Positions 12,536-25,358 of a DNA stretch of 64,000 bases are shown piece after piece. Each line of letters starts with the position of its first letter. The stretch's first letter is position 1. Origin of the DNA: Ceriagrion tenellum. Taxonomy: Eukaryota > Arthropoda > Insecta > Odonata > Coenagrionidae. The stretch spans positions 134,311,872-134,375,871 of the forward strand of contig OY720635.1 in assembly GCA_963169105.1 (NCBI GenBank), given 5' to 3'. The notes beneath the pieces were generated by a model. That model saw only the letters and a list, made by a program, of their open reading frames with translations, had not been told where the DNA came from and made no database searches. A program made the position numbers and the translations under genes.

Positions 12536-12586
12536 GTAGACTAGTGGACGTAGTGGACTAGACTAGGCGTAGTGGACTAGATAGAC
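12536..12586. repeat. short imperfect tandem repeat
   Basis: Three imperfect units of GTAGTGGACTAGA-type sequence in about 50 bp. A small minisatellite. Confidence 0.7.
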
Positions 12587-13337
12587 TTTTTCGATACTCT
12601 TTGTATCATCTATCTGAATTAGCTCACACCTCTAAAAACAGAAGTTAAAATGCCCTCTGTTTTTGATAAATCTTTACTCTACTGAGATGTTCAGAGGACT
12701 CCAGGCTAGTATTTACCGAAGCCGTGTGGCTCTTACTGCCTGTCCTGAGCATTCATAGAGGGGGACAGAGAGAGGAGCACGGGAATGAGAGCAGTAACCA
12801 TACTTGAAATAAGCGCGGGGTAAATTAAGTTAGGATGTCGTCTCATGAGGGCGCTCGGGGATGCCCTCTGGAGTCGGTGGCCGGTGAGATTTGATGGCGC
12901 GCAAACAGAGGGCATTCAGAGGAATGGGTGGGTGATAGTGTAGCCGTAGCATGTAAGAACAGGAGTCCTAGGGGGAAAACTATTTAAACACGGCGAGGGA
13001 AAGGGGCGGTCCCTGTGGGAATCAAGAGTGAGGTCGGCTCAATAAATAAGACGTGGAATAACCCTCAACATCCCCTTGCCGTCAGAGAGGAACAGGGGAG
13101 CCATAATGCCCCTCCCCCATCCCCAAGGAAACGTGAGAGTTTGCCCACTGGTTCCAGTACCGGGTAATAACAACAATTCTCGAAGTTCATTATCACTATT
13201 TGCCACCCTGGAATTCCAGCAAAATTTTCTCCACGCCACAACGGCACCATATTTTACTTTGTGCTCGGAAAATAAACTGTATTTTTCTTTTACGGCAGAA
13301 ATGCGGACGCGATATATGAAAATGGAACAGCCATTAA
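12587..13337. other. GC-rich stretch without recognisable gene
   Basis: GC-rich, particularly 12730-13160, with short open frames on both strands (60-96 codons) and no family signature. The right side may include the border of the LINE fragment that follows. Confidence 0.3.
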
Positions 13338-13700
13338 CGGATCTACACCTACATGCTTCCATGTGAGCCGCCGCATGGTCGTGTGCTTGAGGGGTGTTGG
13401 GACACGAGCCGTGTAAGAGTGTAAAGGGAAAGGTTATAGGGAAATGAAATCGTGAAGTGTATGTTCGGAGTTTTGAGTGTTTGGAGTGGAGTTCAGTTTT
13501 TATTATGGTCACTCATTGTGCGTCGGAAGAACGATTCCTTGTACCCATCTGCTCGGTAATGTATCTCACTTATTTTTTCGCTTATGTCGGACCTATTAAT
13601 GTATTGTGGCGTCAAAATGATATTCCCTGTGTCGCTTTGAAACACACCTGTTATGAATTTTTCAATCAAACTAAGTCTGGTCTCCAGATTCCGAGTCTCC
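13338..13700 (-). mobile_element. LINE 3' fragment (family D)
   Basis: Minus-strand 3' end of a non-LTR element. The C-terminal coding remnant (13700-13510) has the pattern ISEIHYRADGYKESFF-RT, the variable R-RTD-YK-SFFPRTI signature near the end of many Jockey/R1-like ORF2 proteins. A 3' UTR with the block ATGCGGCGGCTCAC follows, ending near 13338 where a GTAG[A/G]TGTAGAT-like tail is visible. A plus-strand copy is at 27312-27685. Confidence 0.6.
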
Positions 13701-13769
13701 AGTGGTTACAAACCTAATCCCTTTAAGCTGGCTCCGGCTTGACTATGTGAAACAAGAAAAACTTAGATA

Positions 13770-14300
13770 CACATACTTACATACCGATCACGCCGTTCCC
13801 TTCCAGGCAGGATAGTCACAGTCACAAAGTTTCACTCATAAATACATATTTGTACATCTAATTCTGCTTCAATAGTTTCCTCCATATTGACCTATTCTTG
13901 CAAACCTCTTTCACCTCATTTACCCCCATACACTGCTTCATACACTCCTTTAAGACTCCTAATATTCTTCTACTTAAGAATTTCATCAACCACATTCAAC
14001 TACAACTTTCTCGGCCTACCTCTACCTCTCACACCATTCATTTTACTCTTATATATCTGTTTCGTTCTTCGACTCTCATCCATTCTCTCAACATGTCCAA
14101 ACCAACAAAGCATACTCATTTCATGCATGTCCATTACTGGAACAACTAACCCACATGTATTTATTACCTACTTATTCCTGACCCTATCCATCCTACTTTT
14201 TCCGCAAACACTCCTCAGATAACTCATACCCACGGCGTTTAGTCTACTCTAATATCTATCCTGACGTATCAATGTTTCACTACCATACAACAAAGTGGGG
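13770..14300 (-). mobile_element. LINE 3' fragment (family A), best-preserved copy
   Basis: Read on the minus strand, broken frames give YGSETLIRQDRY, SYLRSVCGKSRMDRVRNK, then MLCWFGHVERMDESRRTKQ, IYKSEMNGVRGRGRPRKL and a 3' UTR ending in a catacttacatacc block. This is the region downstream of the RT domain (the YG-ETW, GHV-RM and RGRPR order). The palm domain is absent. Several stops and frameshifts interrupt it. Confidence 0.75.
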
Positions 14301-14860
14301 AGAAGTACACTTGTACACGGCGATTTTCGATTTAATACACATTTTTATTGATGCAGTATGTAAAATTCTGCTCTCTAAATGGAATTGGTTACTTTTTGAA
14401 TGATTAATTGAGGCCCAAAATATGCGAACTGTTCCAGGTTTATATTTTTACAAACCATATTTGTCCCGCCTCAGGAGCCGACTGCAGCGCCATTTGAGTG
14501 GAACTGCCGCACTTTGACTTCAGTTGAAGCAGTTATTTGCTAAGAAATTTAAAAAAAAATGGTGGGAAGATGCCCACATTTTATTTTCATTCAATTCATC
14601 AGGATTTTTTGCCTCATATAAACATTTCCAATCAAAATCTGGAAGATGATTTCTCTTTCATATTGGCATTTTTCTGCTATGATGTTAGAATTCCCATAAG
14701 AGCTCATGTTTATAATTTCCTCTTTTAGGGCTTAATTACAGTAAAAATAGCCAGGAAACCCCATTTTGTATCCATTTTAGTTCATAAAATGCACTTCAAA
14801 GTTGCTCTACTTAAATTTTCAGGAAATCTGAAATCAGTAATGCAGAGACTAGAGCCGCCA
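14301..14860. other. no recognisable feature
   Basis: AT-rich. A 63-codon frame at 14537-14728 has no recognisable signature. Confidence 0.35.
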
Positions 14861-15418
14861 TAAGGTAGTTTGAGCGTAATGTCATTTTACCTAGATATCA
14901 ATGAATTTGGTCTCATTTTAAAGAAAAATATCTCATCCTTTTAATGACACCAAAAATTCAACCCCTTACCACATTACATTTGGAGTAATTTTCCAAAAAA
15001 TACCAGCCCATTTAAATGGTAAATTGTACTAATATGCACCTTAGAGAGACATTATTTACAAAATGAGGAATTTATAACACTTATATATTGTAAAAAACTA
15101 TCAGTGTGTAATTTTTGTTTTCTCAACTATTTTTGAAAATAAATCATATTATCACCGCAATAAGTTCTTGAGTTTTACAAAAAATCTTCCGTTTTGAAGG
15201 AGTTTCAAACGCACCGCGCAAAAAAAATGAGTAAAGTTTAAGACTTATTTAGATATTTTCATTTAACTATTTACAATTTCTGTCATATAAAACTATATTA
15301 TTGCACCATTAATAATTCAATATTTAATTCATGTGTCCTACAGCTGGTGAAACTGAAACGAATAATTCGAATATGGTGTCTATTATCACTAGGGAATTAT
15401 CTCGCTCGGACTACCTAA
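14861..15418. mobile_element. TAA-flanked MITE, copy 1 (Harbinger-like)
   Basis: A 552-bp non-coding element (14864-15415) with inverted ends GGTAGTTTGAGCG / CGCTCGGACTACC, flanked on both sides by TAA. A 3-bp TWA duplication and GG-starting ends fit PIF/Harbinger-type MITEs. A second copy in the same orientation lies at 40023-40575; by eye the two are roughly 80-85% alike along the whole length, which independently fixes the boundaries. No transposase reading frame is present. Confidence 0.75.
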
Positions 15419-16978
15419 AAAGCCGTGAAACATCACACTTTCGCACAAAGCAGTTTTTTTTATGAAGTGCGCAGCTTTTTTATTTTATTATCGTGGTTAA
15501 ATCAACGTTTTTGGGTTTGGGTAACAAGGATGGAGTCACCCTGTTTTAGCATCAGGGCTGGTTAATGCCCCACTCGTTTGCGAGATCTTAGCCTTTCATG
15601 CAAATTTAGAAGACTTTTTGCTGGTGTTTACTTTACTATTAATACTTTTACTTTCCATACAAAAATTCTTTAGAAAAAAATTTCATATCAAGACCCTTCA
15701 AGCAAAAATTGCTCGTCAGGAGGTGCTTTTGCAAAATACATGTGATATCTTGATAGATACAATAAGAAAAAAGAACGACACTATAAATGAAAACATAAAA
15801 TAGATAGTCAAAATCCTGTTGGATCAAAAATCCACTTTTTACAAAGATTTCTTTGATATATTTTCAATTCACTCACACATTGACCTGTGCAAGATCATCC
15901 CAACAAATATTTAATAGCCTTGGCAACACAACACACAGTCATCTCTCGCCATACGTACTATTATATTTTGGCAGATCATAAATATATTTTTTCTAGAGTG
16001 TTTCATAGGTAGCTGGCATTGTCCATAGTACCTATATTTCGCACTAAAATAATTGTTAACAATGAAAGTGTAGTCAAAAAGAGTTTCTAATCGTAAGATA
16101 TTTAATTTCTGGTAAATTGAATCAATTGCAGAGCTATTACTTTTTTCCACACTATAACACGCATCTCCACTCTATTCGTCAACCTACATTTCCCAAATGG
16201 CGTGTACAATTCCAGTTTATCATAATTAAGCAGCCACTTATAGGCCTACTTTATGGCTAATGAAGACCATGGGGCCTTTCCAACCTATGACCTTTTATAT
16301 GAATCTTCTGTCGGAGTGCTAAAATCTCAAGTAAATCGATGAAGTAGTTTGCCCATTCTGAGGTAACAGTCAAACAGACGTTCTTTTAAACTTACGTGGA
16401 ATATGTTTCATATTGCCGCCACGGTATGAAGCACTTTCCAATAGCATTATCGAGGTCCAATGAAATACACATAAAAAGAATCGTAACCGTTCAATCCTCT
16501 ACTTTCCCTTCGGCAACATATCATGAGATGATTTCTCCATTATATCCACACGAGTATCATCCCCGCCTCAATCCCAGATCGCTTTGCCTCTCGGGAACAT
16601 AAATATACATCGAGATGGGTCGTTCTCCCTTTTCAAAAGATAAGTTATTGGCACTGAGCGGAAGTTCTCGGGTCCCTTTATCTGAACGATAAATTCGAAC
16701 AAAGAGTCTGTGTTTTTCTATGTTTTTTTTATTTTACGGCCGCCTTGTGTCTCAGTGGATCCACACTCTTCGCCGTTATCCCTCTCCATATTCACATATT
16801 GGAGGATCGGTAAGGATGAGAAAGGGGGAGGAGGGAGAGGAGATATGTGGACGAATTCATCGATGAGGGACACGGCTTGGTGAATCGTAAGACGGGCTAC
16901 TCGCATGCCGAAGGCATAGGGGGATACTTCGTGGAATGGAATATAAAATATTTCCGGAATTTGAAAACGGGCGAATGT
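15419..16978. other. no recognisable gene
   Basis: AT-rich with a more GC-rich part around 16530-16910. Frames of 60-79 codons on both strands show no domain. Nothing recognised. Confidence 0.35.
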
Positions 16979-17204
16979 AAAATAAGTGTACAGTAGAGTT
17001 GGTGGTTTCCGGCGATACTTTGTGGAATTTACTAAGAATTTTGAAAGTTAACCTTAATTAATTTGAATTAATTAAGGTTGAATTTGTTTTACCATGTATC
17101 TTCACCTGATAATGACGTTAATCGTTGAAACCATGGTCGTAAGTCATTAAAAATCATTGTGGAAAAACAAATTTTACCCTATTCATTCAAAAAAATGTAC
17201 AGTA
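16979..17204 (+). mobile_element. short Penelope-like insertion with hammerhead-like core
   Basis: Flanked by an imperfect direct repeat (AAAATAAGTGTACAGTA at 16979-16995 and AAAAAAATGTACAGTA at 17189-17204). Starts with a tail-like TTTCCGGCGATACTTTG, then a perfect 14-bp hairpin (AACCTTAATTAATT / AATTAATTAAGGTT), then the core at 17100-17144: CTTCAC, CTGATAA, T, GACG-loop-CGTT, GAAA, CCATGGTC, GTAAG. CTT-AC pairs with GTAAG as stem I. An outer AATTTGTTTT / AAAACAAATT pair encloses it. The core has A where catalytic G8 would be. Confidence 0.65.
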
Positions 17205-18670
17205 AATTTTATATTTATATAGGAGATGCGTGTTGAAGAAGAGGTAAAGAAGCGCGGTAAGTCAAAACAACGTAAAATGAATCCAGATATTCATGACCAC
17301 TATAGTCCCAAAATAAAGCAAGGCGTTAATTGCAAAATTCTTTTTTTGTCTTCATCTAGGTAAAAATAGCTATTTCAGATAGGATGATTACGTCTAAGTT
17401 ACCAAAAAACGCAAGCATATACGGTCTATTTTATTAGCATTAAATTAGGGAAAATTTTTCCGATGACCCTTTTCAGCATGGACGTAACATCGAGTAAGAC
17501 TCAAGTCGAAACGACGCATACCGAGGACTTACTGTACGAGGTTTATTAATGCCATCATAAATCTAAAAACGTTGGTCTTTCCGCATGCCTTGCCGCAATA
17601 TTGCTTTATACATCAGCATTGCTGTTTGGTTTTACTTTTCACCACCCAATTCACGTCCAAATGCAGTCCATTAACAATTAAAACGAGATTTAAAATATGT
17701 TAACATAATGATTTTATCCTGTACCCAGGTTACTCCTCCATGTTCTTGTGGCTATTCCATTTAGTATTTCATTTTTTATTTCGTACATGTACTATCCTCT
17801 CAGCCTTTTTTCACGTGGTCATTTCCTTCGATTTTCTCCTCAGTCATCGAAATTTTCTACACAATTTTTTCAACTAGTTAAAAATATGCTAAGGTGGCCC
17901 ATCCTTCTGGAATTTGTCTTACTCATAGCGCCCCATATGTTTTTCTTTTAATTCTCCTTTACACTTCCTAGCTCTATCCGTCCATTTGATTTTTAGCATT
18001 CGCCTCCAGCACCAAGATTCGAAAGTCCCCATTCCTTTGCGCTACCGCCTTGCTCGCGCTCAGTGTCTCTAATTGATATGTGTGATATGGCTACACTCCT
18101 CACCAATGAATTCAGGTACTTCTTCCTCTATATTTTACTTCAAACTTTCAAAATAAAAACTTTCACTACACTATCAAGGAAGGATAATTAAGTATACTTG
18201 AAGGATAATACTTCAATTATACTTGGTAAGTAACTATGAAAAACATGCAAATGAAAGTCGGCAACGGGAAATTTAGCCTTTTATAGAAGTAAATAAGACA
18301 GGAAAACACAGATCCGAAACAGAAAATTTTAAAATACATTACAAAAATAATGTATAAATATTAAAAAAACTTTAAAATCGCTTTTATTTAACAAAAAAAT
18401 GCTCTAAATTTCATTCAAATACACCCATTTCTAGGGGTTGGAAAAAATTGTCTTCGATTTTTACTCCGTCGGGTTTACACACAAGTTTACAATATTGCAT
18501 ACACCACAGGATAAAAAAGATAATTTTTTTAAAACCTGTTTTTTAATATTCATTTTATTATCGACTTTTTTATGACTGAATATTGTATTGTCACCGGAAA
18601 TAAACCTATGTGCAAAATTTCAGATCTCTAGCTAGTCAGGATGGTAGTTAACAATTTATTACAAAATTTG
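17205..18670. other. no recognisable feature
   Basis: AT-rich, no domain-bearing frame. The 67-codon frame at 17748-17951 is not recognised. Confidence 0.35.
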
Positions 18671-18715
18671 ATCCTGACACAAAAGACCCTGACACCCAGG
18701 ACCCTGACACAAAAA
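18671..18715. repeat. 15-bp tandem repeat, three units
   Basis: Three adjacent units of the pattern A[T/C]CCTGACAC followed by AAAAG, CCAGG and AAAAA. Confidence 0.8.
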
Positions 18716-19339
18716 TGAATTTAAATAAAAGCGATTAATGAGACGCTATTAGCCTCTCGCTGGTTCTGGCATCTTTTCGTTAGGAATGAATTGTCACAGA
18801 GGTACAGAACAATCGTTAATTTCTGTGGCAGTAAGATCTAGTGAGCTATTGGTTGGTAGTATTCCCTTTGGTGAATGGTGACGCGAAATGGAAAACAGCG
18901 TCAAAATTTAAAGTTTACCTCTCGAAATATTACACCATACCCTCGCCGAAACAACTTCATTACTGTATATTTTCATAGAGAGACTACATAACAGCTAAAA
19001 ATAAAGATACGACATGAAAAATTTAGTTTTATGTGTTAGTTAAGCATTCATTTACTATAATTCAAAGACGTTCAAGTGATCATGAAATAAACACCATGCT
19101 TCGAGTAATATAGTTTTAAATACAACGAAACTAATACTCACTCACTCAAGTCACATATATATAATTCCAAGCTCACAATGTTTTAGCCTTAATATAGTGA
19201 AAAAGGTTTGAATCTTTCAATTTAGTATTTAATTTTACATCCTCTTGATTATGCAACATGACATGTAACATTCAGAATGATGGTTAATGCCAATTCCAGC
19301 TCTGCAAAGTTCCGAAAAGCACAGTTTCCAACTTCCAAT
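18716..19339. other. no recognisable feature
   Basis: AT-rich spacer. Confidence 0.35.
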
Positions 19340-19513
19340 AAATGGACATCTTGTTAATATTGCTGTTTTCAGGTATTCTCGTCGCGTGTTTAGTTATTCT
19401 AACTACAGTTTCTCCCCCCTTCCTGGGGGCGCCTTCAGAATACCTGAATACCTGAAAACAGCAATATTAACAAATATATGAGTCGCGGAAGCCTTTAAAG
19501 AAATGGACATCTT
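19340..19513 (-). mobile_element. short Penelope-like insertion, 13-bp target duplication
   Basis: A 148-bp insert (19353-19500) between two copies of AAATGGACATCTT (19340-19352 and 19501-19513). A perfect 28-bp inverted repeat (19351-19378 with 19446-19473) encloses a loop that on the minus strand reads CTGAAGG, a CCCCC/GGGGG hairpin, GAAAC, then AGTTAGAATA: hammerhead-like, with TATT/AATA as possible stem I and A9 changed to G. The right end on the minus strand contains GGCTTCCGCG, the same tail motif as at 32577 and 60909. Confidence 0.78.
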
Positions 19514-21587
19514 CTAATGGAAAGGACAACTCCCTGTAATGTAGTTTTCTAAATTTTATTTAAAGCAGGGAAACGTTACAAAAAATTCTTACTGTTGACA
19601 TCTTACATCCTCCGTTTAGTATTCCAGCACAAAATTTAGGTGTGCCCTTGTTCCATGCTGTGCATTCTTTACTATTTCACGAATTTTTTAAGAGAGTGTA
19701 TTACATTGCGATATTATGGAATTTACTTAGAATTGATACAGAGGCGCAGGCATGCGATAGCGGATCGCCCAGGCACGAAAGCCCTATGGTGTAGGAGGAG
19801 GAACAGGTTCCATGGGGTATTAATCTCAGCATGCGGATTATATTGTAAGAAAAATATGCCTGGTATATCCATTTAAATATTCTTTGAAGTCTTTAAAATC
19901 CAGCACCCTCACAACTACATTGTTTTGATATGAAAAATTCAGTTCAACAAAAAAGGTGCTTGATGAGATTAAAGTAATCAAAGAAAGTTTACAGACGAGT
20001 TGACGGGAAAACATCCTGTGAACTTAAATGTAAAAGGGTTTCCTCGCAGTGCATCGATGATAAACGAAAAACGAGGGGTGCAAGTTTAATTAAGGAGTTG
20101 CGCTGAAAAAAACAAGTGGTAACTGCTAATTAAACAAAGCTGCAAAGTTGCAGTCAAAATTTGATATTACTCTTGGCAAAAAAAACTCTCCTTTCTCTCA
20201 GTAAAATGCAAAATTCTGGTATATCCTAGAAAGAGAAAGAAATCAGAATTTTAATTGAATTTAAAAATCTTAATATTATTGACCAAATGCTTTTCCAGAA
20301 AAAGTTTTGTAATTTAAAATCCTAGCCGTAACAAACGGGGCTTCATGCGCTCGAAATTAAATGAGGAATCAAAAGCAGTTAGTCGGCGCTTGATGGAATC
20401 TCATCATGACGTCCTGGAAAAGAGCACAATCCAATTTGAAGCTTACTCTTCGAACATGGATTTTGACAAATAAGGTGGTTTCTTACGATTCAAAGTCAGT
20501 CCTCTCTACAATTACTCCAGAGACATGGGCTATAATACTATGAAACATCGTCACGGTATTATAGCGTTAACATTGTCACGGTGTTACAGAAGGTTATGAA
20601 ATGTTCAATTCTATAGCGAAGATAAAGTGAGCAACGTGTCCCATTAGTAGTGTAGGATGAAGGTTTCTTGGATGATCCTACGATTCAGGGAATCCATCTC
20701 TGCCAATATTTCGGGAGGTTATTGGTCTTATTTTTCAGGGCTAAGAGGATTTGGAAACCCTTTGGATGGTACGTCGGAAGAATAACATAGCATTCATTTC
20801 TGTAGGATACTGAGCAAAATATTTTCAACTAAAATTGATTGTGGAATATTGATCTATCATTAAATGTATTTTCGGAATGAATATTAGAACCAGGGGAAAA
20901 CGCGTTACTAAAATACAGCATATAGGGAATCCATAAACAAACAGCTATTGATGGTATGTTGCACATCTGTGAAGTAACCTAAAAGTACAAACATTAGGCA
21001 CTCTTATTATTTCCCTATTTCTGAGTGGATTCTTCTTCAGAAGACTGACATATCTAATTAGAATATAAACATCACAGACCTTTCAAGACTTGGAAGGAAT
21101 TAATAACATGACATTATACTAATTAGTGAGCTGAAAAATGCGCTTATGAACCTCCGTTTGTTTATTTGACAGATGACACAAAAGTGTTAAATAAATTTTC
21201 TCCCTCTTGACTCTGCATATGTATATATTCAACGATTAATGCTTGATAATTGGTAACGATATCGTAGTTGAAGCAATTTTTACATGAGGTCATGCACGAA
21301 GAAACTACAAAAAAATAAGTAGTAACACCAGCAATGGGAGAGTCAAGAAGACTAATAGCAAAAAGTGTAGCCCTCTAAAAGTCAGCACCATGAATTGGAA
21401 ATTTGGGCACAGTTAAAATTAAGAAAATCAAAGAAAATGAAAGGAACACAGTGAACCAACTGACGTCAAACCTATAAAATGTGTCTGATGAACACTCAGG
21501 GTCGCGGCAAAGAAAGGATAAGCTTGCCGACACCTTATTAGGAAAGGCACAGCAGCCTTCTGAAAATAATAATCACAAGAGGGAATC
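19514..21587. other. no recognisable feature
   Basis: AT-rich. Short direct repetition of a GTCACGGT[A/G]TTA motif near 20550-20585. No domain-bearing frame. Confidence 0.35.
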
Positions 21588-22092
21588 ACTGAAAGTAGTG
21601 CTGTGCGAATCAGGGATTTTCATTTCGAATCGAATCTCCCAAATGAAATTTCGAATCGAATCGAAACGAATTAAAAAAAAAATTCGTCAGCGAATCAAAT
21701 CACCCTAAAGAATTCGTCTGCGAATCGAGTTCGAATTATGAATAAAATGCAAAAGTTTATGCAGAGTTAAAGTAATATAGATTTTCACTATATTTCAGGG
21801 CCTTACATTAGCTTATTCATCTATATAGTGGCACAAAGAATAGCACAGAATAACGTGAGGTCGTTTAAATTTACGTTTCGCGTGAGGAAAAGATGTTCTA
21901 AACGGACGACGCGCAATTCGGGGATGAGTGCTATGTTTGAATGCATGTAATGATTCGAAGACGAATCTATCTGATTCGAATTTCGATATTTCGAATCATT
22001 CGATTCGATTCGCAGGTGAATCGAATCGAATTAAGCCTGATTCGAGTCGATTCGATTCGATTTCGAGGCATTCGCACAGCTCTCACTGAAAG
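21588..22092 (+). mobile_element. hAT-type MITE, copy 1
   Basis: A 489-bp non-coding element (21596-22084) flanked by the perfect 8-bp duplication ACTGAAAG (21588-21595 and 22085-22092). Ends TAGTGCTGTGCGAAT and ATTCGCACAGCTCTC are inverted. Subterminal regions are dense in GAATCGAATCG / ATTCGATTCG motifs. An 8-bp duplication with TAGTG/CAGGG-type ends is the hAT pattern. A second copy in the opposite orientation is at 25367-25872 with a different duplication. No transposase remains. Short frames inside are chance. Confidence 0.9.
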
Positions 22093-23310
22093 AATAACTC
22101 TGAAGACAGGTTGTAGAGTGAATCAAATATTATATAATAGGCTTTTATTCACGTAAGCAAGAGTCGAAAAAAAAACCATCAGATATGAGAACTGAATGAA
22201 TGTTAGCAGAAAACGAATCCTCGGAGCACTAAACATGATGACGAAGATAACGTGGCCATGCGATGAAGGCTTGTGAGGCAGACGGAAGTCCCTCTCGTCA
22301 ACAACCTTGGCATTCAGCGTACCGGGGAGGAGAGGAGTCGGATAGGGGTGCGGTGAGATTCTCTCAGGACACGACGGTCATGTCCCTGGAGATGCTGGGT
22401 CGGAGATGTAAGCCGGAGAGAAAGCGAACAGCGGATGGATGGGATGACCAACACCGGGATGGCATGACCGGAGAGAGTGTACATAACGAGGAGCTCCCAA
22501 GGAGCACCTGTGACCCCTCTGCCGCCTCTACGGAGACCGGAAATCCCGTTCTGTGACCCCGGAGATCCGGAGAGCCACACGGTCCCTTGACGTTACACTT
22601 CTGGGCTGCATGTCTCCGAGGTTAACGCCGTGCAAACTGGCCATGGGCTTCGAGGCACACTCTGCTATAATCGCATTTACCGGATGCAAACATCATACAT
22701 TTTTGAGAGAAGTAGAGCACGATAAAGTTGAACTTAACTGCTAGGCTGCTTAGCTGTGAATATCCCGCGCGTCTATCCAACTTTATTTTGTTGTGAGAGA
22801 TCACATTAATTTACGTACTGACAGACTATTAAAAGATTTATGGAAATCAGAACTTTTTCGAGTTCCTTGTACCTCACATACTTGCTATGTACATACTTAT
22901 TCGTACTAATTGGCATTTATAGGCTATTATATCGAGAGCTGACAATCATTTCTCTCTTATTTTTCAACTATGTATTTCAAATTCTATGTTTCAGATGAAA
23001 ACATCCTAAATGAACTTTTACTTCTAGCATCTGAACAGAAAAACGGACAAAAATATTCAACCATTAGGTGTCAAAGAAAGAGGTGAAATTTTCTACCCAG
23101 ACAGAATTCGAGGCCATGACATCCATGGATTGGCAGGCATTAAATGAACCCCGCAACCAAAGGGACTCGAGATACTATTTTTTTTAAATATCTAGTCAAT
23201 ACTCTTGAAAATTCATGTCATATTTGCCTAATCTTTCCTTAGATAGCTCGTGAATAGCTGATATAAATTTTTTGAGTACCCATATGGTTGGAAAAAATGT
23301 TCATAAAAAA
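22093..23310. other. GC-rich block (22250-22640) and AT-rich flank
   Basis: 22250-22640 is GC-rich with overlapping frames of 60-97 codons on both strands (for example 22263-22556 plus), none with a recognisable domain. The rest is AT-rich and featureless. Confidence 0.3.
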
Positions 23311-23665
23311 TATAATCCATGCATACATACATACCAACCACGCTGTTCCCTTTTGGGGTAGGTACAGTCACAAAGTTTCACTCATACATACATATTTGTA
23401 CACCTAACTCTGCTTCAATAAATTCCTTCATACTGACCTATCCTTGCAAACATCTTTTGCCACATTTACCCCCATACACTGATTCATACACGCCCTCCTG
23501 TTTTTAGGACTCCTAATATTCCTCTCCTAAGAATTTCCTCAGCCACATTAAACCACAACTTTCTCGGCCTACCTCTACCTCTCGCACAATTCATTTCACT
23601 CTTATATATCTGTTTCGTTATCAGACTCTCATTCATTTTCTCAACATGGCCATATGATAAATGAT
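23311..23665 (-). mobile_element. LINE 3' fragment (family A)
   Basis: The minus-strand frame 23717-23484 reads MNESLITKQIYKSEMNCARG, then RGRPRKLWFNVAEEILRR, the basic C-terminal region of family A, followed by a 3' UTR containing the complement of cacgctgttccctttt and a (CATA)n tail at 23318-23336. This is the cleanest coding remnant of this region. 5' truncated just after the GHVE segment. Confidence 0.75.
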
Positions 23666-24852
23666 GGATATTAGTCATATATGGTGGATATTTGTTCAAT
23701 GGATATAGGCCTTGCACGTTAACATAGTATTATAGTATTTTAGACTTATATTCGGGTCTGCTAATATTTTTATAAAGCAAGGAAAAATATGGTAATTGTA
23801 TTTGTTTAAAAAAACAAAGTCGCCGCAAAACCTCCATAAAAAGCTTAAGTAAAACTTTTCAGCCTCTGCCTATACCTGACAGATGGACCCAGGGGCCTTA
23901 TCCAGCATGGATTCCGATTTTCTCACTCAATGGTTCGACGTAAAAGTTTCAATTTTTTATTGGTAGCTTAGCAATCTGCATTTTTTAGGGTCGACGATGC
24001 CAAAAGTTCATCATTGTTGAAGCGCGCAAAATCCCAGTCCTTCCTGCATGACGCCCAGGGGCATGAACCCTGTGAGAAAGCGAGGATGATGGTCCTTCAG
24101 GGGCTGCAATTTTTCCCGATATTTTCCGGTTACCCTAAATAAAAGACCTTGTATTTTAATACTGAATTTAGAGGAAAAAAGTCCTGCTTTGGGTTGTATG
24201 CCAAAATCTCCCCCTGACTTTTAGAGGGATTTGGAGATATTAACACATGCCAATTTTGAAATGGTCTAAAAATGCAATCTATTTCATTATTTTGAATAAT
24301 TGCAGTAACCCGGTACAAAATACAACCAGAAATGAGTCTTTGAAGTCTTTATGGCAATATGTAATGGCAAAGCGGGTGAAACAAAAGGGCAGATGGATTA
24401 TGAAGAGAATGTTGGGGGAAAAAGGAGGGGGATGAAAGATTAATAATACATTACTGATAAGTTCATATCTTTCTACATGGTCAAACCTTTTTCCATAGAC
24501 AAATTTTATACTTCTTTTGAGACTCATTACCATTTAATAAACATGTTTGTGAGGTGAAAACACCGCATTGATTCAAATCAGAAATGTGGCGGGTAAGCTC
24601 TGAATTGCAATGACCGCCACAGTGCTAAGCTGGGCAGACCCAAATAAGTTTTAATAGTGAGATCAAAGAATATTTTAGCGATTTTAAGAAAAATGTGACA
24701 ATAAAAGCACTTTACTCAGCATCTCATGTGCAATGGTCATTATACTGAGTTTAGTGCCAATAATTTATATTTCAGCGACAGTTGATGTGAGTTCAATTTC
24801 CTAGAGCAACTCGAAATTTTATGTAGAATTGATATCTCTAACGCATGTGATC
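23666..24852. other. no recognisable feature
   Basis: AT-rich. Frames of 62-84 codons around 24130-24533 overlap on both strands without a signature. Confidence 0.35.
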
Positions 24853-25090
24853 TAACCCTTTATGTGTGGCATGACGTGAAATCACGTCATTGTTATCTTT
24901 ACCATGGTGCTGATGACGTGATAACACGTCAAGGGTAGCGTAGGTGTTCCAGCTTTCACTAAGGAACTTTAATTAAGCCCCCTAGTGAAAGCTGGAACAC
25001 TCACTATACCCATGACGTGATATCACGTCATCAGCACCAGCTTAAAGACAACCATGACGTGATATCACGTCCTACCGCACTCAAAAAGCA
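24853..25090. mobile_element. foldback piggyBac-like MITE, copy 1
   Basis: Starts with CTAACCCTTTATGTGTGGC and ends with GCACTCAAAAAGC, decayed versions of the TTAACCCTTTGAGTGCGGC ends seen in copy 2. Four palindromes related to TGACGTGATATCACGTCA lie at 24872-24889, 24914-24931, 25013-25030 and 25055-25072, arranged symmetrically around a central palindrome (gttccagctttcact ... agtgaaagctggaac). The whole element can fold back. It is non-coding. The TTAA duplication is lost at both sides here. Confidence 0.75.
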
Positions 25091-25358
25091 TTTTAAGTTT
25101 GTGATGAATGTTTTTTCCCTTCCCCATCCCCTATCCTTAGGGCAGATGTCCATTGATTCCTGTCCTTTGAAAACCCCATTACTTTCCCCTCCCCACTCAG
25201 CTTCTGTCTTCATCTCATCCTATCTCATCAATACACAAGGGAGTTTCAAATTTTTGTATTCACCAAAAGATTAGATGCGTCAAAATTCAGGTGGTGAAAG
25301 TATTTTTTTTAAATTTCAATGAAAAATTAAATGTCAAACTTTATACGTCATTTGATTG
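25091..25358. other. no recognisable feature
   Basis: Short spacer between two MITEs; the open frames through it have no signature. Confidence 0.35.

Noticed and set aside
20520..20590. Repeated GTCACGGT motif as a transposon end
   Set aside because: Only a short direct repetition; no inverted partner or target duplication was found.
21941..22156. ORF with repeated Ile/Arg/Ser in the GAATCG-rich region
   Set aside because: It lies across the hAT MITE; the repetitive peptide follows from the GATTCGAAT motifs.
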